Notes: generated from the letters alone by a model not told the origin. DNA of 64,000 nt from an uncultured Chitinophagaceae bacterium (GCA_937858715.1 CALLZY010000005.1:1-64000), one strand, 5' to 3'; counted from the first letter of the stretch, positions 1 through 8,429 are shown. Numbers and translations are program-made.

Positions 1-326
1 GCGACCAGGTTTTTGTAAAGGATGGTGAACGTTGCTGGTTTGTAAAACTGAGCGACATCCGCCTTTTTGAAAGTGTGGGCAACTATGCCAAAGTTTTCTT
101 TGGAACTAACAAGCCTTTAATTTTAAAATCACTTAATGCTCTGGAAGAGAGATTAGACGAAAAGGTTTTTTTCAGGGCTAATCGTAAGCATATCATTAAC
201 CTGCGGATGATTGAAAAGATAGAGCCTTACTTTAACGGGGGTTTACTGCTCGAGTTAAAAGGTGGCGAAAAAATAGAGGTAAGCCGCAGGCAAACGGTAA
301 AGTTTAAAGAGATGATGAGTTTGTAA
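1..326 (+). CDS. LytTR-type response regulator, C-terminal part (5' end outside window)
   Basis: The reading frame is open from base 3 and runs through a GTG at 75, so the gene starts to the left of the window. The visible 107 residues form a LytTR DNA-binding domain: a beta-rich start (KDGERCWFVKLSDIRLFES), then GNYAKV, the segment FFRANRKHIINLRMIEKIEP and a final basic strand (IEVSRRQTVKFKEMM). In this family the domain follows a CheY-like receiver and the protein partners a 7TM/HATPase histidine kinase. The receiver and any kinase are not visible, so targets are unknown. A bidirectional terminator follows, separating it from the convergent GGGP synthase gene. Confidence 0.88.
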   Translation, partial: DQVFVKDGERCWFVKLSDIRLFESVGNYAKVFFGTNKPLILKSLNALEERLDEKVFFRANRKHIINLRMIEKIEPYFNGGLLLELKGGEKIEVSRRQTVKFKEMMSL

Positions 327-349
327 TGTGAACGTCAATAGTTAATTAA

Positions 350-378
350 TAAAGGGTTGAATTTTCAGCCCTTTTTAT
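350..378. terminator. Bidirectional terminator between convergent genes
   Basis: AAAGGGTTGA at 351-360 pairs with TCAGCCCTTT about 5 bases later, with one G-T wobble, and runs into a T-rich tract. The A-rich left side makes it usable from both strands. It sits between the ends of the LytTR gene and the GGGP synthase gene. Confidence 0.7.
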
Positions 379-388
379 TTGAAAGGAC

Positions 389-1144
389 TTATGCCTTCAC
401 TGGCACACTGTGTACGGCATCACTCATTTCCTTAATCAGCGATGGATCTTTTTCAATGGCATTACCCACTACAATTACATCAGCACCGGCTTTGCAGTTC
501 AGGTAGGCCTTTTCGGGGGTGATAATGCCGCCTCCTACAATCAGCGGCGCTTCAATATTATCGGCAACTGCTTTAATCATGCCTTCTGTAATCGGCCTTT
601 TGGCACCACTGCCTGCATCCATGTAAATCAGTTTCATGCCCAGCATTTCTCCGGCAAGTGCAGTGCACATGGCAATATCATTTTTGTCAGAAGGGACAGG
701 GGCTGCATTGCTTATGTAAGAAACGGTGGTTGGAGCACCTCCATCTACCACAATATAGCCGGTAGGCATTATCTCCAACCCGCTTTGCTTTACAAACGGA
801 GCTGAAACCACATGCTGACCAATCAGCAATTCAGGGTTACGGCCTGATATTAAAGAAAGGTAAAGTAAGGCGTCAGCGTATTTGCTTACCTGCGACGGAC
901 TGCCGGGAAAAAGCAACACCGGCAGGTTGCAATTTTGTTTTATGTGCTGCACACATTCGTCTAAGTGGTTAGAGATAACAAGGCTGCCGCCCACCAAAAA
1001 GTAGTCAACCCTGGCCGAAACTGACAGACCAATCAGTTCTTCCAATACAGAAGTATCAACCTTATCAGGATCGATAAGTACGGCAAAAGATTTTTTGCCC
1101 TGCTCTTTCTTAGCTTTCAGATCTGTATAAATTGCCGATTTCAT
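389..1144 (-). CDS. Geranylgeranylglyceryl phosphate synthase family protein (PcrB/GGGPS, group II)
   Basis: A 251-residue TIM-barrel prenyltransferase that joins a polyprenyl diphosphate to sn-glycerol-1-phosphate, an archaeal-type ether-lipid step. Visible family landmarks are FAVLIDPDK near the N-terminus (metal/diphosphate site), FLVGGS, VLLFPGSPSQ, YMDAGSGA, the phosphate-binding VGGGI and VVGNAIE close to the C-terminus. Members from Bacteroidetes have been characterised as GGGP synthases, but their cellular role is poorly known. The chosen start (MKSAIYTDLKAKK) fits family length; an in-frame ATG at 1195 would add 17 residues with no recognisable fold. It is a single gene, convergent with the LytTR gene and divergent from nrdJ. 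Confidence 0.88.
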   Translation of the reverse strand: MKSAIYTDLKAKKEQGKKSFAVLIDPDKVDTSVLEELIGLSVSARVDYFLVGGSLVISNHLDECVQHIKQNCNLPVLLFPGSPSQVSKYADALLYLSLISGRNPELLIGQHVVSAPFVKQSGLEIMPTGYIVVDGGAPTTVSYISNAAPVPSDKNDIAMCTALAGEMLGMKLIYMDAGSGAKRPITEGMIKAVADNIEAPLIVGGGIITPEKAYLNCKAGADVIVVGNAIEKDPSLIKEMSDAVHSVPVKA

Positions 1145-1589
1145 CCTTGCGGGTTGGTTGGTGCAAAAATGCGAAAAACTTTCCGCATTGCCCATTATTT
1201 CAGTGTGTTAAAAAGTGGGTTTTAGCCTAATAGAAAAAGAATAATTTAAGGAAAAGCATGTGCTATGTCAGGGTGTTTGGTTTTCCCACAGGAATATCTG
1301 TTTTGTTAGCTGACAAAGACAATCAGTTTCAAAAAAACTGAGTTTCATTGGCGAAAAAAATATTTAGTGGCCGGGCACTAATTTTCCAAAAAAAATTTCC
1401 CCTCAAACTGTTTTTATGTGTGCAAAATCGGCCAGATGCACTGCTGGCGGGCTTTAGGGGTTTTTCCACTTTCCTTTTCCACAGAATGTGAATATTTCAA
1501 ACTATGAATTATGAGTACTTAAAAATATTTTCGTCATGGACGTTAACAAATACTGAGAGTTCTAACCCCAATAAATTCGTTTTTTAGTT
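1145..1589. other. Intergenic region upstream of nrdJ, no gene seen
   Basis: A 445-base AT-rich spacer between the divergent GGGP synthase and nrdJ genes. I see no ORF worth calling and no cobalamin riboswitch B12 box. Two sequences close to the DnaA box TTATCCACA occur: TTTTCCACA at 1475-1483 (one mismatch) and TTTCCCACA at 1282-1290. Promoters of both genes must lie here but none could be assigned with confidence. Confidence 0.5.
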
Positions 1590-4500
1590 ATGGCTACCAA
1601 AACCAAAGCATCCGCAAAAAGCGGCTTGCAGTTCAGTCGTCGCTTTACACGGGACGATATAAGTGTGTATGAGATGTTTGAGTATGATTACCGCACCTCT
1701 GTAATCCGAAACCCAAGCGGCGAAACTGTGTTTGAGATGAACAATGTGGAAGTACCCAAACAATGGAGCCAGATTGCTACCGATATTCTTGCACAAAAAT
1801 ATTTTCGTAAGGCAGGTGTGCCGCAGCCAGATGGCAGCCTGGGGAGGGAAACTTCGGCCAAACAGGTAGCCCATCGTATGGCCAATGGCTGGAAAGCCTG
1901 GGGTGAACGTTACGGCTATTTCGCATCAGAAAAAGATGCTCAGATTTTTTATGAAGAACTGGTGTACTCAATCCTGAACCAGATGGCTGTTCCTAACAGT
2001 CCTCAGTGGTTCAATACAGGATTATATGAAAGCTATGGTATAACCGGTAAGCCGCAAGGCCACTATTATGTTGACCAGAACGATGGACAACTTAAAAAGT
2101 CGCAGAATGCTTATGAACGTCCTCAGCCCCATGCCTGCTTCATACTTAGTGTGAATGATGACCTGGTAAACGAGGGCGGTATTATGGACTTGTGGGTTCG
2201 TGAGGCAAGAATTTTCAAATATGGTTCTGGTGTTGGAACGAATTATTCCAACCTCCGTGGCGAGGGTGAAAAGCTGAGTGGTGGTGGCAGTTCTTCAGGC
2301 CTGATGAGTTTCCTGAGAATTGGTGACCGGGCAGCAGGCGCTATCAAAAGCGGTGGCACTACCCGCCGTGCGGCAAAAATGGTTTGCCTTGACTTAGACC
2401 ATCCTGAAATTGTTGATTTCATAAACTGGAAGGTAGAAGAAGAAAAGAAAGTGGCGGCCTTAATTGCTGCCGGTTATCCTTCCGGGTATGAAGATGAAGC
2501 ATATAAAACAGTAAGTGGTCAGAATTCTAACAACTCCATCCGTATTCCTAATTCATTTTTTGAAAAATTGGAGAAAGATGAAGACTGGGAACTGAAAGGC
2601 CGCATGGATGGCAGGGTAATGAAAAAAATTCCTGCCCGTGAACTCTGGAACCAGGTAGCTTATGCTGCATGGCGCTGTGCCGACCCCGGAACACAATACG
2701 ATACGACAATCAACGAGTGGCATACTTGTCCGGAGGGCGGACCTATCAGGGCTTCTAACCCCTGCTCTGAGTATATGTTCCTCGATAATACTGCATGTAA
2801 CCTGGCATCGGCCAACCTGATGAAGTTTTACGACGCTGAAACCAACCACTTCGATGTGGAAGGTTATGAGTACAACTGCCGCCTGTGGACAGTGGTTCTT
2901 GAAATTTCGGTGCTGATGGCACAATTCCCTTCAAAAGAAGTGGCACAACTGAGCTACGAATACAGAACGCTGGGATTAGGCTATGCTAACCTTGGCACCA
3001 TGCTGATGGTGAGTGGTATTCCTTACGACAGTGAAGATGCGAGAGGTATTGCTGGTGCTATTACTGCTATCATGACAGGGATTGCCTATAAAACATCAGC
3101 AGAAATGGCTGAGGTGCTCGGCGCTTTCCCAAGATATGAGGAGAACAAAGCACACATGATGCGGGTAATGCGTAACCATCGTCTTGCCGCATATGACGCT
3201 GATGAATATGAAGGATTGAGCCTGAAACCACTGGGCATTAAGGCTAAGTACTGTCCAGACTACCTGCTGAAAGCTGCCTGCAAGGCATGGGATGATGCAG
3301 TGGAACTGGGTGAAAAATATGGTTATAGAAATGCACAGGCAACCGTTATCGCACCAACTGGTACTATCGGCCTGGTAATGGACTGCGATACAACAGGCGT
3401 GGAACCGGATTTTGCGTTGGTGAAGTTTAAGAAGCTTTCCGGTGGCGGTTATTTCAAAATCATCAACCAGTCAGTTCCAACTGCCTTAAAAAACCTTGGG
3501 TATAGCGAAACTGAATCTGAAAAGATTATCAAGTATGCAACGGGTGCCGCCACATTTGCCGGTGCTCCGTATATCAATCATCAGTCGCTGAGTGAAAAAG
3601 GTTTTATTGCTGATGAAATTAAACGTCTTGATGCTGCAGCATTAACAGCTTTTGAAGTAGGCTTTATTTTCAATAAATACACATTGGGTGAAGAGTGCCT
3701 GCAAAGGTTGGGCTTTACTTCTGAGCAATACAATGATTTTGAATGGAGCCTGCTTGAAGCACTGGGCTTTACCGATGAGCAGATTGAAGCCGCAAATGAC
3801 TATGTATGCGGCACCATGATGCTGGAAGGCGCCCCAGGTTTAAAAGAAGAGCATTTGCCGGTATTTGATTGTGCAAACAAATGCGGAGCAAAAGGCCAGC
3901 GTTATATTCATGCACATGGACACATACGTATGATGGGGGCTACACAGCCATTCATCAGCGGGGCAATTTCAAAAACAATTAACCTGCCACATGAGGCGAA
4001 AGTGGAAGAAATAGCCGATGCATATTATCTGAGCTGGAAACTTGGATTAAAAGCGAATGCTTTATACCGTGATGGTTCTAAGCTGTCGCAGCCACTGAGC
4101 AATAAATCGGATAAAAAGAAAAAAACTGAAGAAGGCAACCAAAAAGCAGATGAGACAACAATTGTAAACAATGCCCAGCAGGAATCTGTAATTGTTGACT
4201 TAGGGAAACTTACTGTTGAAGAACTGCTGGAGGAAGTACAGAAAAGGGTACAGGCCTCACCAGATACTAAGCTGAAGCGTAAGCTGGCCAGCATTGTAGA
4301 AAGAAGGGCATTACCCGCCAAGCGCCGTGGCTTTACACAAAAAGCAAAAATCAACGGGCAGGCCGTATTCCTCCGCACCGGTGAATACAGCGACGGAACG
4401 TTGGGAGAAATATTTATTGACATGGCTAAAGAAGGAGCCACCATGCGCAGCATGATGAACTGCTTTGCTATTGCCATTTCAATCGGCTTGCAGTATGGTG

Positions 4501-4982
4501 TGCCGCTGGAAGAGTTTGTTGACAAGTTTGCTTTCACCAAGTTTGACCCAAGCGGATTTGTTGAGCATCCGAACATTAAGACCACTTCATCTATTGTTGA
4601 TTTTATCTTCAGGGTGCTTGGTTACGAATACTTAGGCCGTACTGACCTGGTACATGTTCTTGACAAACCTGAAGTGCTGAATACAGGCAATGATGACTGG
4701 GATGATATGGCTTCCAGCCAGCTGGAATATGACGAGAAAAAAGACCAGGAATTATCAAGTGTAAGGATAGCTCCGTCATCGGGCTCAGTAGTTCCCCAGC
4801 AGGCTAAATCGCAGCGCAGCAATCAACAAGTAAAAGCTGAAGCAGGATTGGATGCCCTTAGTGCCTCTACCCGCAATATGCAAAGTGATGCGCCGGCCTG
4901 TAACGTATGTGGCCACATTATGATGCGCAGCGGCACCTGCTATAAATGTCTGAACTGCGGCAACCAGGGCGGATGTAGTTAA
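1590..4982 (+). CDS. nrdJ: Vitamin B12-dependent (class II) ribonucleoside-diphosphate reductase
   Basis: A 1130-residue adenosylcobalamin-dependent ribonucleotide reductase supplying dNTPs in the cytoplasm without an oxygen-dependent radical subunit. The barrel region shows FKYGSGVGTNYSNLRGEGE, the catalytic loop NPCSEY (N390, C392, E394) followed by DNTACNLASANL, and APTGTIGLVMDCDTTG. A Cys in HACFILS near residue 182 probably belongs to the redox pair. A TSCPD-type domain follows near residues 940-1030 (SDGTLGEIF, SMMNCFAIAISIGLQYG). The C-terminal tail has a cysteine cluster, CNVCGHIMMRSGTCYKCLNC, typical for NrdJ and used to re-reduce the active-site disulfide. No NrdA/NrdB genes are in the window. 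It stands alone, with a strong terminator behind it. Confidence 0.96.
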   Translation: MATKTKASAKSGLQFSRRFTRDDISVYEMFEYDYRTSVIRNPSGETVFEMNNVEVPKQWSQIATDILAQKYFRKAGVPQPDGSLGRETSAKQVAHRMANGWKAWGERYGYFASEKDAQIFYEELVYSILNQMAVPNSPQWFNTGLYESYGITGKPQGHYYVDQNDGQLKKSQNAYERPQPHACFILSVNDDLVNEGGIMDLWVREARIFKYGSGVGTNYSNLRGEGEKLSGGGSSSGLMSFLRIGDRAAGAIKSGGTTRRAAKMVCLDLDHPEIVDFINWKVEEEKKVAALIAAGYPSGYEDEAYKTVSGQNSNNSIRIPNSFFEKLEKDEDWELKGRMDGRVMKKIPARELWNQVAYAAWRCADPGTQYDTTINEWHTCPEGGPIRASNPCSEYMFLDNTACNLASANLMKFYDAETNHFDVEGYEYNCRLWTVVLEISVLMAQFPSKEVAQLSYEYRTLGLGYANLGTMLMVSGIPYDSEDARGIAGAITAIMTGIAYKTSAEMAEVLGAFPRYEENKAHMMRVMRNHRLAAYDADEYEGLSLKPLGIKAKYCPDYLLKAACKAWDDAVELGEKYGYRNAQATVIAPTGTIGLVMDCDTTGVEPDFALVKFKKLSGGGYFKIINQSVPTALKNLGYSETESEKIIKYATGAATFAGAPYINHQSLSEKGFIADEIKRLDAAALTAFEVGFIFNKYTLGEECLQRLGFTSEQYNDFEWSLLEALGFTDEQIEAANDYVCGTMMLEGAPGLKEEHLPVFDCANKCGAKGQRYIHAHGHIRMMGATQPFISGAISKTINLPHEAKVEEIADAYYLSWKLGLKANALYRDGSKLSQPLSNKSDKKKKTEEGNQKADETTIVNNAQQESVIVDLGKLTVEELLEEVQKRVQASPDTKLKRKLASIVERRALPAKRRGFTQKAKINGQAVFLRTGEYSDGTLGEIFIDMAKEGATMRSMMNCFAIAISIGLQYGVPLEEFVDKFAFTKFDPSGFVEHPNIKTTSSIVDFIFRVLGYEYLGRTDLVHVLDKPEVLNTGNDDWDDMASSQLEYDEKKDQELSSVRIAPSSGSVVPQQAKSQRSNQQVKAEAGLDALSASTRNMQSDAPACNVCGHIMMRSGTCYKCLNCGNQGGCS

Positions 4983-5043
4983 TTAGCAGTTTGTAAAAAA
5001 GAAGGACGGAAAACCACATAAAGAAAGTACCCACGAATTCCCC

Positions 5044-5075
5044 ACCGTCCCGCCAGCAGCGGGACGGTTTTTTAT
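5044..5075 (+). terminator. Rho-independent terminator of nrdJ
   Basis: CCGTCCCG at 5045-5052 pairs perfectly with CGGGACGG around a seven-base loop and is followed by TTTTTT. It is the clearest intrinsic terminator in the left part of the window. Confidence 0.9.
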
Positions 5076-5114
5076 GCAAAAATTAACCTTCAAGCTACTT
5101 TATTTTATTACCCG

Positions 5115-5176
5115 TTTCCAATGATTTGGGTCAGTTTTTTTTAATAGTTGGTCATTGGAAAGCCTGACTCCCAAAT
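5115..5176 (+). promoter_or_regulatory. Two mutually exclusive inverted repeats upstream of the S8 protease gene
   Basis: TTTCCAATGA (5115-5124) is an exact inverted repeat of TCATTGGAAA (5152-5161). ATTTGGGTCAG (5124-5134) pairs with CTGACTCCCAAAT (5164-5176) with a two-base bulge. The order is a, b, a', b', so in RNA only one of the two long hairpins can form fully. They lie 50-110 bases before the protease start. This could be a regulatory leader or a pair of protein-binding palindromes; function is unproven. Confidence 0.35.
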
Positions 5177-5226
5177 GGTAAATTAATCGGGTTATTCCGA
5201 ATTCATAAACCATTAAACAATTAATT

Positions 5227-6516
5227 ATGAAGCTAAAACTAATATTGATGGCTGCCGGGATTTCTGTGGCAATGACCGTCAATGCTCAAAAACCAATTCC
5301 GGGCCAGTACATAGTACTGCTTAAGGAGTCTGTTGCAAAACCTGTAGTTAAGGAGCAGAAGAGGAATAATAACAGAGAACAAAAGGTTCAGGATAACAAG
5401 CAACTACGGGACAAGGTATTCCAAAAAATTAAAAATGTTCAAACCAAAGGCAACATTAAACAGAACTCAATTATTACAGAGTTTGGTGATGTGCTGGCTG
5501 GTTTTTCAGCCAAGCTGAGTAATGATGAGTTTAAAAAACTGAAAGCGGATCCGGATGTGGCTGATGTAATGCAGGACTATGTTATTGAACTGGGACCATC
5601 TGAACCGGAAAAGAATCCTCCGGATGTTGGCTTCATGATGAATCCCGGTGATGAAATCAGTAGTATTATGTCAGGCCCCAATGCGATTGCTATTGATAAC
5701 ACTTATGTTTATCATGATTTTCTTCCTGCCCAGTATGTAAGTTGCGCTATTACAAAAGCCGGTGGTTTTATAGACGGTTCTGCTAAAACTACATGGATAT
5801 GGATACTTGATACAGGAATAGACCTCACACACCCTGATTTGAATGTGCAAACCAATGCCACATTCGCCAAGTCTTTTGTGCCCGGCCAAACTGTGCAGGA
5901 TGGAAAGGGGCATGGCACACACTGTGCCGGTATCGCAGCTGCCAGAAATAATACAATTGGCGTGGTGGGTGTTTCTGCCGGAGCAAAAGTTGTTCCCGTG
6001 AAAGTGCTGGATAATACCGGTTCCGGATCATACAGCTGGGTTATTGCGGGTTTAAATCATGTAGCAATGCATGATATTCCTGGTGATGTGGTAAGCATGA
6101 GTTTGGGTGGATATGGATGGACTAATTGCGAAAATGCCATGCCTGCTTTGCGTGATGCTGTTCGTAATCTTGGCAATGCGGGAACTTATGTATGCATGGC
6201 TGCCGGTAACGATTATGGCGATGCGGTTAAAAATCTCCCCGGCTGTATTAATGGTACAAGAGTTTATACTGTAGGGTCTATTGATTGCAACAATGTATGT
6301 TCATCTTTTTCAAATTTCAATGGTAATGTGGTGGACTGGGTTGCGGTAGGGCAAAGTGTATATTCTACATACAAAGGTGGTGTGTATGCAACAATGTCCG
6401 GTACTTCAATGGCTACCCCTGTAGTAGCAGGTATTATTCATGCAAGAAATGGGGCGCCGGTATCAGCAGGTAATGTTTCCTGCAAGGGGTTTACTTATAA
6501 AATTGCACGAAGATGA
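5227..6516 (+). CDS. Secreted subtilisin-like serine protease (S8 family)
   Basis: A 429-residue exported peptidase. A signal peptide (MKLKLILMAAGISVAMTVNAQ) is followed by an I9-type inhibitor propeptide (PGQYIVLL, about residues 27-115) and the subtilase domain. The triad is visible: D195 in ILDTGIDLTHPDL, H229 in KGHGTHCAGIAAA and S394 in SGTSMATPVVAG, with the oxyanion asparagine N328 in AAGND. The protein ends about 30 residues after the serine motif without a T9SS C-terminal sorting domain, so it is probably released through Sec and may stay periplasmic. It is followed 48 bases later by a small secreted PrcB-like gene, which may belong to the same unit. Confidence 0.93.
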   Translation: MKLKLILMAAGISVAMTVNAQKPIPGQYIVLLKESVAKPVVKEQKRNNNREQKVQDNKQLRDKVFQKIKNVQTKGNIKQNSIITEFGDVLAGFSAKLSNDEFKKLKADPDVADVMQDYVIELGPSEPEKNPPDVGFMMNPGDEISSIMSGPNAIAIDNTYVYHDFLPAQYVSCAITKAGGFIDGSAKTTWIWILDTGIDLTHPDLNVQTNATFAKSFVPGQTVQDGKGHGTHCAGIAAARNNTIGVVGVSAGAKVVPVKVLDNTGSGSYSWVIAGLNHVAMHDIPGDVVSMSLGGYGWTNCENAMPALRDAVRNLGNAGTYVCMAAGNDYGDAVKNLPGCINGTRVYTVGSIDCNNVCSSFSNFNGNVVDWVAVGQSVYSTYKGGVYATMSGTSMATPVVAGIIHARNGAPVSAGNVSCKGFTYKIARR

Positions 6517-6564
6517 TATTTAGTGATTTGGCTCTTTATTAATAAAACATAAATTCTTGAAAGC

Positions 6565-7071
6565 ATGAATATGTCAAAAGGGATTCTTTTCTTTTTGTGT
6601 ATGCCGCTTTTATTCATGGCGTTCTGTAACAGTAATGGCAGAACAGTTTCTGCAGATAGTAACGGAAAGAGCGATAATACACAGTGGAAGGTACTACTCT
6701 CGGGTCAGGGCAGTGGTATTGTAAACGATACACAGCTGATTTGTACAAGTGGTTCTGAATTTGAGAAAATCTGGATTACTGCATTTACAGATTATCCGGG
6801 ACAATATAGTAAGCCGGAAGTTGACTTTAATGAAAACTTTGTGATTTGCTGTTTCCAGGGAAATGTGAGAAGTGCGGGTTACGCTGTGAAGGTAAAGAAC
6901 GTTCAAAAAAATGCGAATGGCCTGGAAATAACTATCGAATACACAGAACCCGGGCAAGGCTGTATAAATGCTTCAGTGATTGAAACGCCATTTACGATTA
7001 TCTCTGTAGCAGGTATGGTCTCCAATTCAATTAAGTACTCAAAAGAAAAGAACATCACAAAATGTGAGTAA
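6565..7071 (+). CDS. Exported PrcB_C-like protein, possible protease partner
   Basis: A 168-residue protein with an N-terminal hydrophobic segment ending LLFMAFCNSNG; a Cys follows it, but the lipobox is poor because Phe precedes the Cys, so the protein may be cleaved by signal peptidase I instead. The body resembles the PrcB C-terminal domain: FEKIWITAF, VDFNENFVICCFQGNVRSAGYAVKV in shortened form, and TPFTIISV near the end. PrcB is known as a subunit of the Treponema dentilisin protease complex, and the location just after an S8 protease fits a partner or modulator role. That link is inference. A second ATG two codons later (6571) is an equally possible start. Confidence 0.6.
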   Translation: MNMSKGILFFLCMPLLFMAFCNSNGRTVSADSNGKSDNTQWKVLLSGQGSGIVNDTQLICTSGSEFEKIWITAFTDYPGQYSKPEVDFNENFVICCFQGNVRSAGYAVKVKNVQKNANGLEITIEYTEPGQGCINASVIETPFTIISVAGMVSNSIKYSKEKNITKCE

Positions 7072-7094
7072 CGAATGCTCAGGGTGAGGTTGGT

Positions 7095-7134
7095 GCATCC
7101 CGTTCTGCTGTTTGCAGGGCGGGATGTTTTTTAC
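7095..7134 (+). terminator. Rho-independent terminator after the PrcB-like gene
   Basis: GCATCCCG pairs with CGGGATG, with a nested CTGC/GCAG stem inside, followed by TTTTTT. It closes the protease/PrcB-like unit and separates it from the short lipoprotein gene. Confidence 0.85.
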
Positions 7135-7237
7135 ACAACGTATATTTTCATTGGAAAACAGAAAATTTCAGTAGTGTTTTTCTGGTGCAAATAAAAGGAG
7201 CATCATTAATTTCATGTCTTAATCTAATCCGCTATCT

Positions 7238-7363
7238 ATGAAGAAAAGAATGGTTTTGGCCCTGATTATCGGTTGCCTTGTGTTTCAATCCTGCCACCGG
7301 GCAATGACTCCTTATGAAGCTGCGAATTTTCCTAAAGGAAAAAAATGCAGAAACATCAGGTAG
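7238..7363 (+). CDS. Small lipoprotein, 41 residues
   Basis: A short reading frame with a textbook lipoprotein signal: MKKRMVLALIIGCLVFQSC, with the lipidated Cys at position 19 followed by HRAMTPYEAANFPKGKKCR. After processing only about 23 residues remain, basic at the end. I recall short lipoproteins with an MTPYxAAN..GKxKC pattern as common in Bacteroidetes, but no function is known to me. The stop codon TAG at 7361-7363 lies five bases before the end of the convergent AraC-type gene. The signal peptide and lipobox are the reason to call it; length makes gene prediction tools likely to miss it. Confidence 0.7.
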   Translation: MKKRMVLALIIGCLVFQSCHRAMTPYEAANFPKGKKCRNIR

Positions 7364-7368
7364 GAAAC

Positions 7369-8247
7369 TTAAATAAACACCCTGTTGCCGTAATTGTAGC
7401 TTTCTCTGAATTCTTTCGGGGTACATCCTTTTTTCTTTTTGAAAAGACGGTTGAAGTTTGATATGTTATTGAAGCCGCAGTTGTAAGCTACTTCTGATAC
7501 AGATTGGGTTGTATCTATCAGCATTCTGGATGCCTGCCCCAGGCGCAGTTCCAGCAAACTGTCAATAAAAGTGATTCCTGTTCTTGTTTTAAAAAAACGG
7601 CTGAAAGATACTTCGGTCATATTCACCAGTTTGGCCACTTCTCCCAGGGTTATGTTCTTATGAAAGTTCTGGTTCATGTACTCAAAAGCTTTGTCTATTC
7701 GACGGCTGTTGTACGAGAACTCGGCCCCGCTGAATGTGGTATCAGAAAGAGTATGCATATTGCGTGACACCGACAAGTCGTGAAGAATGGAAAATAATTC
7801 CAATACAGAATCAAATCCTTGCTTTTGACCCAAAACTGTCAGCCTCGGCATAATTTGCATAATAGTTTCTTTAGAAAAAAGAATGCCTTTGGCAGACCTT
7901 TCCAGCATTTTTCTGATAAAGCTTAATTGGTTTCTGCGCAGCAACTTATCGTCAAACAAATCTTTGTGAAACTGAATGGTGATTTCTTTTATTTCCTTGC
8001 TTTTGCATTTATAAGTTTGCCATACATGTGGCAGGTTCGATCCTACCAAAACCAGTTCCAGGTCGTCAATTTCTCCAATATGGTCGCCAATAGTTCTCCT
8101 GGCACCTTTTGCATTCATAATAAAGTTCAGTTCCAGTTCCTCATGATAATGTAACGGAAAATCAAATTCAGATTTTATCCTGCTAAAAATTGTGAAGCAG
8201 TCACTGCTGGTGAGGGGTGTTATTTCCCTCATGGTGTTCTTTTGCAT
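7369..8247 (-). CDS. AraC-family transcriptional regulator, likely regulator of the PUL
   Basis: A 292-residue one-component regulator. The N-terminal half looks like a cupin sensor domain (FPLHYHEELELNFI near residue 35, then GSNLPHVW), which in this family binds a small sugar or other ligand. The C-terminal 100 residues are an AraC double helix-turn-helix: ITLGEVAKLVNMTEVSFSRF and VSEVAYNCGFNNISNFNRLF, then CTPKEFRES. It is transcribed away from susC across a 217-base spacer that carries a near-identical direct repeat, so control of the PUL and of itself is a strong inference. A start at M6 (8232) is also possible. Confidence 0.92.
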   Translation of the reverse strand: MQKNTMREITPLTSSDCFTIFSRIKSEFDFPLHYHEELELNFIMNAKGARRTIGDHIGEIDDLELVLVGSNLPHVWQTYKCKSKEIKEITIQFHKDLFDDKLLRRNQLSFIRKMLERSAKGILFSKETIMQIMPRLTVLGQKQGFDSVLELFSILHDLSVSRNMHTLSDTTFSGAEFSYNSRRIDKAFEYMNQNFHKNITLGEVAKLVNMTEVSFSRFFKTRTGITFIDSLLELRLGQASRMLIDTTQSVSEVAYNCGFNNISNFNRLFKKKKGCTPKEFRESYNYGNRVFI

Positions 8248-8284
8248 GCAATCATTTTAAAAGATAAAGTTATCTAAAATAAGA

Positions 8285-8311
8285 TAAAATAGTATCAATG
8301 ATTTGGTTGTG
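8285..8311. promoter_or_regulatory. Operator-like direct repeat, copy 1 (near AraC gene)
   Basis: A 27-base element beginning TAAAATAGTAT and ending GGTTGTG, 38 bases upstream of the AraC gene start. It matches copy 2 at 8404-8429 at 23 of 26 aligned positions in the same orientation. AraC proteins typically bind such long asymmetric direct repeats. The binding itself is inferred. Confidence 0.5.
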
Positions 8312-8403
8312 AGGTTGTAGCGTCGCTTCTTGTTTTACATTGTCATATTGATAGAAAAATAAAAATTTGACTGAAATCAGGTTCTAAAAATATAAAGTAA
8401 GGT

Positions 8404-8429
8404 TAAAATAGTATTATTATTTAGTTGTG
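8404..8429. promoter_or_regulatory. Operator-like direct repeat, copy 2 (at susC promoter)
   Basis: The second copy begins TAAAATAGTAT and ends AGTTGTG. Its end lies 10 bases before the -7-like element TAATTTTG, so it overlaps the place of the -33 region of the susC promoter, as expected for a class II AraC activator site. No good -33 TTTG is present, which also fits dependence on an activator. Confidence 0.5.

Noticed and set aside
1200..1589. Cobalamin riboswitch in front of the B12-dependent reductase gene
   Set aside because: I could not find a B12-box-like sequence or the long-range pairings; the reductase uses the cofactor but that alone is no evidence.
389..8000. Search for CRISPR arrays or phage genes
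   Set aside because: No regularly spaced 24-48 base repeats with unique spacers and no capsid, terminase or integrase-like proteins were seen here or in the rest of the window.
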